A DNA stretch of 50,366 nt from a virus, in IMG/VR virus record IMGVR_UViG_3300047369_000561, positions 1 to 50,366 of that record. One strand, 5' to 3'. The translations under genes were made by a program, and so were the position numbers. The notes under the pieces were generated by a model. The model ran no database searches. It saw nothing but the letters and a program-made list of their open reading frames with translations, and was not told the DNA's origin. Of the stretch, positions 7,832-16,972 are shown piece after piece (the first letter of the stretch is position 1; each line of letters begins with the position of its first letter).

Positions 7832-8806
7832 ATGACCCGTTTTGGCGACAGTGCAGGAGGCGCAAGCGTCCTCGACATCAGTAGACTAAGCTCCGTCTCC
7901 ACGGAGATTGCCTCCCTCGGCGCTCAAATCGCGGCGATCACAAACCTCGGCACTGTCACGGGCGAGATTACTGCTCTCGGAACGTCGGCAAACGTGGCCA
8001 CCCTCGCCGCTCTGACCACAACGGACAGCAACGGCGACACCGTTGCCCTCCCCGGCCTCAGCAACGTGGCGAGCATCACCACTGAAATTGCCGCGCTCGG
8101 CACCACGACTAACGTCTCGAACATCAACTCCATCGCCACGTCAGTTGTCAGCGGCACCAGCCAGCTCACCCTCGACGCGGTGGGCAACGCTCTGACCAAC
8201 GTGAACCTTGTCGGCGGCTCCATAGGCAACATCAACGCGGTCGCCACTTCTGGCGCGATCCTTTTCAGCGCTCTCTCCGAGACGCCTGCTGCGCCAAGCC
8301 CCGCCAACGCGAACAACGGCAAAGGCTTGAAGTACGACGCCAACGGCAACCTCGTGCTCGCGGACATCGTCGAAACCACCGCCTTTAACGCTGCCCTTAA
8401 CGACAAGCAGGACAATTTAGGCCCAACCGTAAGCGTAGACGTGGACGACTTGGACATCTTCGGCATCGTGAACGGGAGCGTTCTATCAGGACAATCGGGT
8501 AGCCAAACGTGGAGCACGAACGAAAAGCAGACGGCCATCTACACGGCCAGCGGCACCACTCAGATTACCCTCAGCGGGCATACTGGCCTGTCTGCCGGAA
8601 CTGGCCTCACGCTCATCATCATTGACGCGCAGGGCGCGAGCTTGAACTCGACGCCCATCGACGTAGGGTCCGGCCAAACCATTAAATACGCGGCAGGTAC
8701 ACCCCCAACAATCAGTGGTGCGTCTGGCACGGGGCAAGTCCTTGTTGTGTCCCTTCTCAGCTTGGGCAGTGGCAACATGCTCGCAAGCTACGTGACCGTG
8801 GAGTAA
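7832..8806 (+). CDS. fibre shaft-like protein with beta-rich C-terminus
   Basis: A 324-residue protein. The first 190 residues are repeats of the type LSSVSTEIASLG..., rich in Asn, Val, Thr, Ile and Ala, like the shaft segments of short-tailed phage fibres. Residues 230-324 form a beta-rich Ser/Gly/Thr domain around GHTGLSAGTGLTLII, which could be a trimerising or tip domain. It lacks the N-terminal anchor module of the three other fibres, so it may attach to one of them. It lies 2 bp behind the preceding gene and 4 bp ahead of the adhesin. Confidence 0.7.
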   Translation: MTRFGDSAGGASVLDISRLSSVSTEIASLGAQIAAITNLGTVTGEITALGTSANVATLAALTTTDSNGDTVALPGLSNVASITTEIAALGTTTNVSNINSIATSVVSGTSQLTLDAVGNALTNVNLVGGSIGNINAVATSGAILFSALSETPAAPSPANANNGKGLKYDANGNLVLADIVETTAFNAALNDKQDNLGPTVSVDVDDLDIFGIVNGSVLSGQSGSQTWSTNEKQTAIYTASGTTQITLSGHTGLSAGTGLTLIIIDAQGASLNSTPIDVGSGQTIKYAAGTPPTISGASGTGQVLVVSLLSLGSGNMLASYVTVE

Positions 8807-8810
8807 CATC

Positions 8811-11800
8811 TTGCTTCTCAACACATTCCAGTTCTCAGGCGTCTCGCTCGTCGGCAACGACCTCTACGTGGCTCTGTGGGGCGGCGCTGGCTCTCAGTCG
8901 CTCTTTTACTATACAAGAAAAGGTGCACACCTATATTACCAGCACGGTGCTCACTCCGGCTCAGGCGGTCTCGTACTCGCCAAAATCACTGGCGTTGCGG
9001 CTGATCAGTCTGTGCGCCTTTACGCGGGTGGCCGAGGGCGGACCAACGCCAACGAAAAGGTTGTTGGCTCTGGTCGTTTTCGCGTGTCGGGCAGAAACGC
9101 AAGAGCATATTCCAGCGGGTCTGGCGCGGCTTCGGCACTCAGCATAGTCGCAGCAAACGGCACCGAAAGCTGGCTCCTCATTGCCCCAAGCGGGGCAGGC
9201 TACGGTGGGGGGTATAAACCAAACTATCAAACATACGCGGGCAACCACCGTAACGGGGGGCATGGTCGTTTTGATGGGCAAAGCCTTGGTCGCGCTACAG
9301 TCGCTCACGCGACTCGACCAACAGGAACTGGGGCTGGTAGCACTTACAACCCATGGAACAAGAACGGCCAATCCAACGTAGTCCATGCAACCGCCACCCC
9401 CGGAGGCGAGCCCGGCCACACACCGCTTAACTCGGAGTTCGAATACCCTCTCCTCGGGCGGTATGGGGAAGGGTTCGTCCACAGAAACTATAGCCCCCGA
9501 GGAGGGGGTGGTGCCCCGGATGGCGCAGACGGCGCATATAGGGCGGAAAGCCAAATTGCTGAAGGCGGCACGGGCGGGATCGGCTATGTCGCAGGGTTCG
9601 GCTCTGGAACTTACGCGCAAGAAACGCTGGGCTCTGGGTCTTTCGGAGGCATCAGTGTTGAGTTTGTCGCCTTCGATGGCCGAGAAAATATTGTCGGAGA
9701 CCCCAGCAGCCAACAGCAGTTTGACCGCGTAGCAGCGCTTCGCGCCGCGTCCTCAGACGCTGGCGCGCTCGTCACCGAGATCACAAACGCTCTGGGCTGG
9801 CAGACTTCTCCGGCGTCCGGCAAGGCAAACTGGCCCCCGGAGATGCAGGACCACGGCTCCCCCTTTTCCATCGCGGAACTCGACCTTTCCAGCGCCACAT
9901 ACTTCGACACGCACACACAAGGCTCCAAGACCTGCGTGCCATACTGGCCCGGTCAAACTGGGAGTCCCTACAACAACAACGCAACAGTCATGTCGAAAAA
10001 CTATATCCAACGCTCGCTGGCCATTCCGGGCAGCATAGCAGGTGACTACGCTTCCTACTGGTCCAACCCCGGCGCAGCCATGCTGCGCGTTGGTCAGGAT
10101 GGGGTTTGCGTCGGCTTTAATGGCGTGGACGACACAGGGGCCGAGGCAACGGTATCGAGCGAAGGCCAGTCCCAGATTGGCAGTGATGGGACCGAAACAG
10201 ACGGGGCGCAGTGGCAACCATATGGCGGCGCGAACTCGTCTCAGAGCTTACCCCCAGCCAGCAATCTCTTTAACCATTCGGCGTCTATCGCGCCGTCCAC
10301 CTCTACTGCCTCTTGGTCTGACCTTTTAAGCGAGCACTTCAGTCTATCGACGAACACCGTGACGCACTCGGCTACCGATGCGGTGCGCGGCTTCAGCCTT
10401 CAGCATGCAGGCGGCACGACATCAGACATCCTCCTGCAAACCAGAGACAACGACGCGGGGCTCTACGAGCTAGACATGGCCGACGCCGCACGAGCTTGGG
10501 TGGCGGGCTCAGGAACGTCGGGCATACCGAGCAGCAGCAGCATTCGGCGCAAGTTGGCCATCTCCCCCGTTTCGGACACGCTGGTCATTGGCGACTCCGC
10601 CGGCCCCCAGATCATCGACCGCGAGGTGGACCCACCAGTCGTCTACAGCCGAGACAACACGGGCACCGCCATTGGCACCACTCACCGTGGGCTTACAATA
10701 GACCCCTTTAACTATGCGTACTTGGCTGACGACGCTGGAAACCTCGATGTCTTTGACCTAGACGATTTGGCGAACAACGCGCCCATCACTTTAGCCTTGC
10801 CCAACGCCTTCAACCGCACGACGAATACCAATCGTTTGGGTGGCATCGCTTACGACCACCAGCTCGACCTTCTCTGGTACTCTTACGACAGCCGCGTCAG
10901 TTGGCTGCGCATCGACCGAAACGCGGACGACGAGCCTACGGGTTTTTCTGATTTTTATTTGAACGATACGGGCACCTACTACCTCGACCGCACGTTGGGC
11001 ACTTACAGCGGCGACGACATCCACTGGGTCTCTCCTGCCCTCCTCCTTCAAACCGATGGCACGAACGCCCGACTCCTCGACGTGAGCAGCATCGCGCCGA
11101 ACTTTAATGGCGTTCTACGCACTCTCTCCGGCACACAGGGCCAAGGCGATTTCGTCTTTTCCATCTGGGGCGGCGGCGGTGGCGGTGGTGGTAAGGGTGA
11201 CAGCTCGACCGCATCTACCGAGGACGGCGGAGCAGGCGGCTCTGGAGCATTTGTCGAAGTGCGCGTCACGACCCCCGCCATGACTGGCCAAGACATCACC
11301 TTCGGGGTTCACGTTGGCGAAAAGGGCGGTGGAGGCAGGGGCACTACCTCTGGCGGCAGCGGGGGCGGCGGTGGCGGTGCTTCTGTCCTTTACGTAAAAG
11401 TGGGCTCGACCTCAGTTCCAATCGCGTTCGCAGCGGGCGGAGGCGGCGGAGGTGGTGCTGGTGAGACGGCATTAGCCGATGGCGGCTACGGCGGCTCGGC
11501 GGCAGGCGTCACACCGTCTACGGGCGTGGGCCTTCAAGCGCAGGACGGCCTCGGGCCAAACAACAGCCAAGCTGGTGACGGCGGGGGAGGTGGCGCTGGT
11601 ACTTCGGCAGGCGTCAAGGCCAGCAGCGCAAACGCTGGTGCAACCCCCCCTACGAAGTCTACGAGTACAAGTGGCCAGACTGGCGGCAAAGGCGATAATG
11701 CGAACGCCTCGACTTCTGGAGGCCAAACCAATGATGGGCAGAGCGTGTTCAGTGCCTTGGGCGGGAGGGGCGGCAACAGTGCCAGCTCCGAAGGCGGCGG

Positions 11801-12215
11801 CGGGGGCGGCGGCGGCGGGTTCTTTGCTGGCGCGGGCGGCGAGCATGCGAGTGGCGGCAACGAGTCTGGCGGCGGTGGCGGTGGCGGGTCGAGCCACGTA
11901 GCCATTGGAGATCACACCATCGAAGGCATCACCATCACCGTGGTTTGCTTGCGAAGCGAAGGTGGCACCCTTCAGACTGGCGCTCCAAGCGCCGTAGCCC
12001 AGTCCGCAGGCTCGACTCAACACTGGTCCACTTCAAACACGTATGGCGCGGGAGGAGATGGCGCGCCGGAAACCTTGAGTAATGCTCGAGACGGGTCAGA
12101 CGGCTCCGACGGAGCGATCTTGATGGGCTTTTACCCGAAATCGACGGCCAACCAAACCCGCGCCTCACACGACAACACCCTCTCGGTCTACGAAGAACCA
12201 GCCCGAGACGTTTAA
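8811..12215 (+). CDS. large glycine-rich adhesin, receptor-binding candidate, TTG start
   Basis: A 1134-residue protein beginning with TTG at 8811; a GGAG ribosome site lies just before and there is no in-frame ATG nearby. Residues 60-200 and 750-1080 are studded with glycine blocks, some of eight or nine Gly in a row. Blocks of this kind are known in the polyglycine-II adhesin tips of T-even-like phages (gp38) and in gelatinous adhesins. Between them, about residues 580-720, short segments such as DTLVIGD, NYAYLADDAG and LDLLWYSYD recur like beta-propeller blades. The likely role is binding of surface glycans at the fibre tip. The G-rich tract is also prone to slippage and assembly error. 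Confidence 0.7.
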   Translation: MLLNTFQFSGVSLVGNDLYVALWGGAGSQSLFYYTRKGAHLYYQHGAHSGSGGLVLAKITGVAADQSVRLYAGGRGRTNANEKVVGSGRFRVSGRNARAYSSGSGAASALSIVAANGTESWLLIAPSGAGYGGGYKPNYQTYAGNHRNGGHGRFDGQSLGRATVAHATRPTGTGAGSTYNPWNKNGQSNVVHATATPGGEPGHTPLNSEFEYPLLGRYGEGFVHRNYSPRGGGGAPDGADGAYRAESQIAEGGTGGIGYVAGFGSGTYAQETLGSGSFGGISVEFVAFDGRENIVGDPSSQQQFDRVAALRAASSDAGALVTEITNALGWQTSPASGKANWPPEMQDHGSPFSIAELDLSSATYFDTHTQGSKTCVPYWPGQTGSPYNNNATVMSKNYIQRSLAIPGSIAGDYASYWSNPGAAMLRVGQDGVCVGFNGVDDTGAEATVSSEGQSQIGSDGTETDGAQWQPYGGANSSQSLPPASNLFNHSASIAPSTSTASWSDLLSEHFSLSTNTVTHSATDAVRGFSLQHAGGTTSDILLQTRDNDAGLYELDMADAARAWVAGSGTSGIPSSSSIRRKLAISPVSDTLVIGDSAGPQIIDREVDPPVVYSRDNTGTAIGTTHRGLTIDPFNYAYLADDAGNLDVFDLDDLANNAPITLALPNAFNRTTNTNRLGGIAYDHQLDLLWYSYDSRVSWLRIDRNADDEPTGFSDFYLNDTGTYYLDRTLGTYSGDDIHWVSPALLLQTDGTNARLLDVSSIAPNFNGVLRTLSGTQGQGDFVFSIWGGGGGGGGKGDSSTASTEDGGAGGSGAFVEVRVTTPAMTGQDITFGVHVGEKGGGGRGTTSGGSGGGGGGASVLYVKVGSTSVPIAFAAGGGGGGGAGETALADGGYGGSAAGVTPSTGVGLQAQDGLGPNNSQAGDGGGGGAGTSAGVKASSANAGATPPTKSTSTSGQTGGKGDNANASTSGGQTNDGQSVFSALGGRGGNSASSEGGGGGGGGGFFAGAGGEHASGGNESGGGGGGGSSHVAIGDHTIEGITITVVCLRSEGGTLQTGAPSAVAQSAGSTQHWSTSNTYGAGGDGAPETLSNARDGSDGSDGAILMGFYPKSTANQTRASHDNTLSVYEEPARDV

Positions 12216-12226
12216 GGAAAAGAAAA

Positions 12227-12433
12227 ATGACAGAAGCAAAATCATGGTACGCATCCAAAACGGTCTGGACGGTCCTCGTCATGTTGGCGAGTGTTGCGGC
12301 CCGCAACCTTGGCATCGACCTCGGCCCTTTCGAGGCTGAAATCTCCGGTCTCCTGCTCGACGTTGTCGCCCTCGCTGCGGGTGCCGCTGCTCTTTGGGGC
12401 CGGATCAGCGCCTCGGCCATGCTGACTTCCTAG
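12227..12433 (+). CDS. holin-like small membrane protein
   Basis: A 68-residue protein with a short polar N-terminus (MTEAKSWYASKTVW), a first hydrophobic segment at about residues 12-30 (VWTVLVMLASVAARNLGI), an acidic turn, and a second one at about 38-60 (ISGLLLDVVALAAGAAALWG). Two membrane segments and the SKT-W start match many small holins that release endolysin by opening the inner membrane. It has an AAGGAAA ribosome site and lies after the adhesin, some 4 kb away from the endolysin. Any other two-segment membrane protein would look alike, so the function is inferred. Confidence 0.75.
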   Translation: MTEAKSWYASKTVWTVLVMLASVAARNLGIDLGPFEAEISGLLLDVVALAAGAAALWGRISASAMLTS

Positions 12434-12435
12434 CG

Positions 12436-12493
12436 GGACGACACTCGTCCCTTCGCCACGGTAGTCTCGCGCTAATCACAGTGCGAGATCACC
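12436..12493 (+). promoter_or_regulatory. GGACGACA late element, copy C, with hairpin
   Basis: GGACGACA at 12436-12443 lies two bases after the holin stop codon. It is followed by a GC-rich stretch, GTAGT at 12461-12465, and a hairpin pairing TCTCGC (12465-12470) with GCGAGA (12483-12488). The ATG of the second fibre is 58 bp from the octamer. Spacing and hairpin match copies B and H closely. Confidence 0.55.
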
Positions 12494-13927
12494 ATGGCCT
12501 TTACCCGTCCCACCGCTGACCAGCTTGTCTTCCGCTCGAGCAACAACGGCATCCAGAACCTCGACGACTACCTCGAGGCGACCGAGCTCGGCGGTCGTAC
12601 CCTTGGCGACTTGCTGTCTGACATCTTCGACGCCTCGGGTAACTTCGCCACTTCGGCGTTCGAGTTCCGCCTTGAGGATGCGACCCGCAGCCTTCAAGTT
12701 CGTGTCGGCACCTTCAGTGACGCGAACACAGGTTGGACCAGCCTCGGCACAGTCTTCAAGCCCGTGGGCGTTTTTACGGCGGGTGTAGACTACAACGTCA
12801 TGGACGTGGTCGGCGATGGCACCGACCTCTACCTCGTCAAAGAGGCAATCACGTCCAGCGACAGCATCTCCACCTCCAGCCAGTTCATCGCCAGCAGCAA
12901 GACATTTCGCATTCTCACAGGCGACAGTGTAAGCGCAGCATCGCAGTACGCGGCAAACGCAGCAGCCTCAGTGGCCACCACAGGCGGGCATGTAACAGCC
13001 ACTCAAGACGCTAGAGACCTTGCTCTCGCCTACGCATCTGGTACGCCATCAGACGGCACCCTCTCAGCTAAGACCTACCGCGACCAAGCCAGCGGTTTCC
13101 GCGACGAGGTTTTTAACTCGTCTGCGTTCAGCGCCGTCAGCGCTGATCTCCAACTCAGCAGCTCGGACAGCGTGCTCAAGCAGGTAGAAACAGACCTCGC
13201 AGACATCACGACCCTCGTCTCTGGCGTCGTGTCCGGCAGCAACCCCTCGCGCACAAACCTCGCAGACCTCAACTCGGTCGCGGCTAACATGGCCAACGTC
13301 ACCACGGTCGTCGGCCTCAGCACCGCCATGTCGGACATCAACGCCTTCAGCACCCAGATCACGGCTGTCGGCAACGACTTCCTCGGCAGTCAGAACATAA
13401 ACGAGGTGGCGACAGTAACCAGCGCCATCGCCACCATTGGTGCTGACCTCGCCCTTGACGCGACCTCAGAAATCCGCAAGTTCAACGACGGCCTCTCTGC
13501 CACCATCGACAACCTGACCATCAATGGTGTGGCCAAGGGCGCGGTCTATCAGGACACAGGCAACCTGAACCACTTTGACCTGACCCAAGCGAACAACTTC
13601 TTCCTCGACATGGCGGGCCACGCGAGCTTCGCGGACGCCACGACGAACGCAGTCGATCTTGTCTTCCTGAACGCGCACCTTTGTAACAACATGCAGCCGT
13701 TCACGATCAGCATCAAACAAGACGGCTCGTTCAACAGCTCTGGCACGACCCCCGCCCCTGCTCTCGCCATGGCTGGCACCAACTTCGGCTTCAGATACCC
13801 GAACGGTGTCGCGCCCGCATTCACCACGACGGGCACCGACATCATCACCATCAGCGGTTACGTCCTCGACCCCGAGACGGATAACAACACCGCCACCATC
13901 GTTATTGGGCACATGGTCAACTCGTAA
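12494..13927 (+). CDS. tail fibre protein 2 with shared N-terminal anchor module
   Basis: A 477-residue fibre. Residues 10-90 (LDDYLEATELGGRTLGDLLS, LQVRVGTF, GWTSL) align by eye with the N-terminus of the fibre at 6215, and more loosely with that at 21945. Residues 150-320 are Ala/Ser/Val/Asn-rich shaft repeats, and residues 330-477 are a beta-rich domain probably at the distal end. The gene has its own late element upstream (copy C) and its TAA shares a base with the ATG of the cadherin-repeat gene. This suggests the two are made together and may form one adhesion assembly. Confidence 0.78.
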   Translation: MAFTRPTADQLVFRSSNNGIQNLDDYLEATELGGRTLGDLLSDIFDASGNFATSAFEFRLEDATRSLQVRVGTFSDANTGWTSLGTVFKPVGVFTAGVDYNVMDVVGDGTDLYLVKEAITSSDSISTSSQFIASSKTFRILTGDSVSAASQYAANAAASVATTGGHVTATQDARDLALAYASGTPSDGTLSAKTYRDQASGFRDEVFNSSAFSAVSADLQLSSSDSVLKQVETDLADITTLVSGVVSGSNPSRTNLADLNSVAANMANVTTVVGLSTAMSDINAFSTQITAVGNDFLGSQNINEVATVTSAIATIGADLALDATSEIRKFNDGLSATIDNLTINGVAKGAVYQDTGNLNHFDLTQANNFFLDMAGHASFADATTNAVDLVFLNAHLCNNMQPFTISIKQDGSFNSSGTTPAPALAMAGTNFGFRYPNGVAPAFTTTGTDIITISGYVLDPETDNNTATIVIGHMVNS

Positions 13928-15912
13928 TGGCTATTTTCAACTTACCCATGGCCACCCTGACTGACCTTGACGCCCCAGTCATCACGGGCACCACGGTAGG
14001 CACCTCGACCACTATCAGGGAAGACGCGGGCGCTGGCTCCTACTTGACCACGTTCCTGACGGCCTCACCTGTTGCCAGTTTCGCCATTGTCAGCAACCCC
14101 GGAGACCTGTTTGCTGTCGCCGTCAACGGCGGCTTAACGGTGAGTGGGGCACTCGACTACGAGACCGCCTCGTCCCACACACTCACCATTACGGCCACGG
14201 ACTTCGTCGGCCTGACCAGCTCGCCATTCACCTTCACGGTCAACGTCCTCGATCTCGACGAGAACCCGCCTGTCCTCACGCTCGACACCTCCGCAACCAA
14301 CCTTACTCAGATCGACGAGTACATCAGCCAAGCCACGCTCGTCGCGACTTTCGATGTAGTCGATAACGATACCTCGAGCGGACGAGTGGCGACCACCTCC
14401 ACGCCAGCGACAACGCTGGCTCGAGAGTTTATCCCCTACATCACAATTGGTGGCGAAACTGTCCCTCTCTCCACCGTAGCCTCAGTCGCCGAGACTGCTG
14501 ACATCACGCTGTCCGGCGATCCCGGCGCGCAGAACTTTTACACTGAGTGGGATTTCACCAGCTCGACAAATGGTAAGGTCAAAATCTACGCCTCGGAGGG
14601 TGGTGCATTGGCGGGCGGCGTCACTGGGGACACCGACGTGACTTTGACCGTTGGCATCTCTGACGAAGCAGGCAACTACGGGTACGCCAACTACACCGTG
14701 ACCGTCATCGAGACACCCGACCCAGCGATCTTCGTGCCCGCTGTGCTGAAAAACCGTACAAACACTTTCAATCTTCAGGAAAACACCCCAAACGGCCAAG
14801 GGCAAATCAACCAGTACGAGGCGACAGGCACCGTCCCTCACAACTGGAGCGTCCACGGCGCTGACGCTGACAAGTTCACAGTCAGCTCGAGCGGCGCGTT
14901 GTCTCTCGTTGACCCGCTCGACTACGAGGCGCAGTCGTCTTATTCGTTTACCGTCCGCGTGACGAACTACTTCTATGGCCCAGACGGCGAGATCGACCAG
15001 ACCTACTTCGACGAGGAAGACTGCGCGCTGACCGTCATCAACGACACGACCGACGACCCTCTCAACGTCGAGATCGGCTCGAACATGGACGGTGTGATGC
15101 ACGAAGATAGAATACGGAGCGCCGGAGACCCTCTCGGGGCGATTGGCGGGCGGCTCTTTACGGCGTGCACCAATGTGTTCGGAGGTGACGACGCTTTTAC
15201 CAACTCTGTGTTCTGCGAGATTGATCCAACGACCGGAGACTTGACGGTTATAAAGCAACTTCCGACTGGCGATGTTGACTTCATCGCTGACCACATGATT
15301 ACTCGCGGTAGCCAGCTTTGGGCGCGATATTTCAATCTCAGCAGCCCAAATGGCGGGCTCATAGCCCTAAGCCGAAATGGTAGCTTTAACCTGCGCGCCA
15401 TGCTCTACGACCAGACCATAGACCGTGACGACCAAACGAATGGAAGGTTCTGGAGTGAAGGGAGGTTCCTTGACCCTGAAGACCAAAATTTCTGGGGATA
15501 TTACAAGAGCGACAGCACTTGGATGAACATCGACACCCAAGGAAGGAAGGTGGGCTCTTTACGTTATAAGAACTACCGCCCTAGTGCACCCGAGCAGGAT
15601 CCAGCCGCAGAAGGGATAGCCGTAGGGCCGTACTTCTACACTTCGTCATTCGACCCTGACGATAATCGCTCGAACCTAAACTGCTACATTCGCCCCACAG
15701 CGCAAACATTGAACGATGGCACCGCGTTCGATTTTGTCGGCCACGCGAGGGTAAGGTTCCCATTTTCTACTGACAACGGTTACGTCCAAGGCATGGCCGT
15801 GATTGGCACCACGTTATACCTCACCGCACGCAGCACCAATCTCAGAGCCCGGTTGGCCAGCTTCAACCTGCCTAACCCTGACGATCCGTTGGCTACGCTA
15901 ACAGGCGTGTAA
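13927..15912 (+). CDS. cadherin-repeat adhesion protein with propeller-like C-terminus
   Basis: A 661-residue protein. Residues 20-115 form a cadherin-like repeat (ALDYETASSHTLTITATD, ending DLDENPP), and a second one spans about 275-375 (PLDYEAQSSYSFTVRVTN). Such repeats bind Ca2+ at Asp/Glu motifs and occur in adhesins. Residues 390-661 have recurring short segments (GGRLFTAC, GSQLWARY, GPYFYTSSF, GTTLYLTAR) resembling beta-propeller blades. This C-terminal part uses more AT-rich codons (AGA, AGG, ATA) than the front, suggesting a separately acquired domain. It is coupled to fibre 2 through a TAATG overlap. A receptor-binding or accessory adhesion role is inferred. Confidence 0.7.
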   Translation: MAIFNLPMATLTDLDAPVITGTTVGTSTTIREDAGAGSYLTTFLTASPVASFAIVSNPGDLFAVAVNGGLTVSGALDYETASSHTLTITATDFVGLTSSPFTFTVNVLDLDENPPVLTLDTSATNLTQIDEYISQATLVATFDVVDNDTSSGRVATTSTPATTLAREFIPYITIGGETVPLSTVASVAETADITLSGDPGAQNFYTEWDFTSSTNGKVKIYASEGGALAGGVTGDTDVTLTVGISDEAGNYGYANYTVTVIETPDPAIFVPAVLKNRTNTFNLQENTPNGQGQINQYEATGTVPHNWSVHGADADKFTVSSSGALSLVDPLDYEAQSSYSFTVRVTNYFYGPDGEIDQTYFDEEDCALTVINDTTDDPLNVEIGSNMDGVMHEDRIRSAGDPLGAIGGRLFTACTNVFGGDDAFTNSVFCEIDPTTGDLTVIKQLPTGDVDFIADHMITRGSQLWARYFNLSSPNGGLIALSRNGSFNLRAMLYDQTIDRDDQTNGRFWSEGRFLDPEDQNFWGYYKSDSTWMNIDTQGRKVGSLRYKNYRPSAPEQDPAAEGIAVGPYFYTSSFDPDDNRSNLNCYIRPTAQTLNDGTAFDFVGHARVRFPFSTDNGYVQGMAVIGTTLYLTARSTNLRARLASFNLPNPDDPLATLTGV

Positions 15913-15972
15913 GGACGACCCCCGCTTGCGCATCCGCTAACTTCGATCATCACGATCACTGGAGCCTAGCAG
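15913..15972 (+). promoter_or_regulatory. GGACGAC(C) late element, copy D
   Basis: GGACGACC at 15913-15920 abuts the stop codon of the cadherin-repeat gene and lies 60 bp before the next ATG. The final base of the octamer differs from the other copies. A weak stem GATC (15945-15948) with GATC (15954-15957) encloses the loop ATCAC; a similar ATCAC string occurs in the loops of copies C and G. Confidence 0.4.
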
Positions 15973-16233
15973 ATGGACCTCGAGAGCCGAGTTCAGACAA
16001 TCGAAGTCGAGACCAAGGAGTTCCGCCGAGCCCTCGACGACCTCAAGGCCGACCACGACGAGCTCCGCAAAATGGCCATCGAGCTCGCAGGCATCAAGAA
16101 AGACATCTCCTACGTCATCGACGCTCAGACCAAGGTCCAAGGGATCGTCTCCAAAATCTTCGTCGGCATCTTCATTGCCATCGCGGTCCAAGTCGTCGGC
16201 TTCGCAATGAATGGTGGCTTCGTCCTCTCGTAA
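15973..16233 (+). CDS. coiled-coil plus membrane segment protein (XhlA-like lysis accessory)
   Basis: An 86-residue protein. Residues 1-58 are a charged amphipathic helix with heptad spacing and residues 60-80 are a transmembrane segment (IFVGIFIAIAVQVVGFAM). This layout matches the hemolysin XhlA group, found beside holins and amidases in phage lysis cassettes. It precedes the endolysin by 10 bp, which supports a lysis role. I see no catalytic residues. It could alternatively be a second holin-type protein; a spanin is less likely because the membrane segment is C-terminal. Confidence 0.7.
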   Translation: MDLESRVQTIEVETKEFRRALDDLKADHDELRKMAIELAGIKKDISYVIDAQTKVQGIVSKIFVGIFIAIAVQVVGFAMNGGFVLS

Positions 16234-16243
16234 GGAACACGAC

Positions 16244-16972
16244 ATGTCCCCCGAACAATTCAAGCGGCCCAAGCGTCCAGTAACCCGAGTTTTCATCCAT
16301 TGCACCGCCAGCTCCCGGCCCGAGCACGACAACGTCGAGACCGTCCGCATGTGGCACAAAGATCGTGGTTGGGCTGACATTGGCTACCACTTCATGATCC
16401 ACGGCAATGGCGGCATCAGCGCGGGCCGTGACATCGAGAAGACGCCAGCCGCACAAAAGGGCCACAACACAGGCACCATCGCCATCACCCTCCATGGTGG
16501 CCAGTATGGGGCGGACGACTTCTCGCTCGCCCAGCGCAAAGCCCTCGTAAAGCTCTGTGACGCCATCGACGACGCCTACGGCAGCGACATCACCTTTCAT
16601 GGCCACGAGGAAGTTGCGAACCGAGCGTGCCCAGTCCTCGACTACCGCACCCTCCTCAACCTTGGGCCCAATGGCTACATGCTGCGCAGGCGCAGAAGCC
16701 TCGGCAGCAGCCGCACGATCCGCACGGGACGAACAGGCATGGCTACCTCGACTATAGGTGCAAGTGGCCTGACGGTGGCAACCGCCTTCGAGATGGTCAA
16801 GAACGCACGCACGACGGCTGACGAGGTGAGCACAAACCTCGACTGGCTGCTCGCGCAGCCGCTGTACGTCTGGGGCATTTTCGGCGCGATCATCCTGTTT
16901 GCCGCGCAGTCTCTTTACTTCGGTCGCATCAACTTCTTCCGCAAACAGGACCACGAACGCGGATACAAATAA
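16244..16972 (+). CDS. N-acetylmuramoyl-L-alanine amidase endolysin with C-terminal membrane segment
   Basis: Cuts the amide bond between N-acetylmuramic acid and L-alanine in peptidoglycan. Residues 10-140 are an Amidase_2 / T7-lysozyme-like domain: zinc ligands H19 (FIHCTAS), H121 and C129 (HEEVANRACP), and Y48 in the GYHFMI motif where T7 has its catalytic Tyr. Residues 145-200 are a Ser/Thr/Arg-rich linker and residues 206-226 (PLYVWGIFGAIILFAAQSLYF) a transmembrane segment, followed by a basic tail. Simple T7-like lysozymes lack this anchor. The start at 16244 is preferred because of the AAGGAAC ribosome site just after the upstream stop. Confidence 0.9.
   Translation: MSPEQFKRPKRPVTRVFIHCTASSRPEHDNVETVRMWHKDRGWADIGYHFMIHGNGGISAGRDIEKTPAAQKGHNTGTIAITLHGGQYGADDFSLAQRKALVKLCDAIDDAYGSDITFHGHEEVANRACPVLDYRTLLNLGPNGYMLRRRRSLGSSRTIRTGRTGMATSTIGASGLTVATAFEMVKNARTTADEVSTNLDWLLAQPLYVWGIFGAIILFAAQSLYFGRINFFRKQDHERGYK

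Noticed and set aside
10127-10134. GGACGACA inside the adhesin gene
   Set aside because: Reads as ordinary codons in a gene with many Asp; no hairpin or start codon follows, so it is taken as a chance copy.
8811-15912. Diversity-generating retroelement in the adhesion genes
   Set aside because: No reverse transcriptase and no template repeat are visible in the window, although such genes are typical targets.
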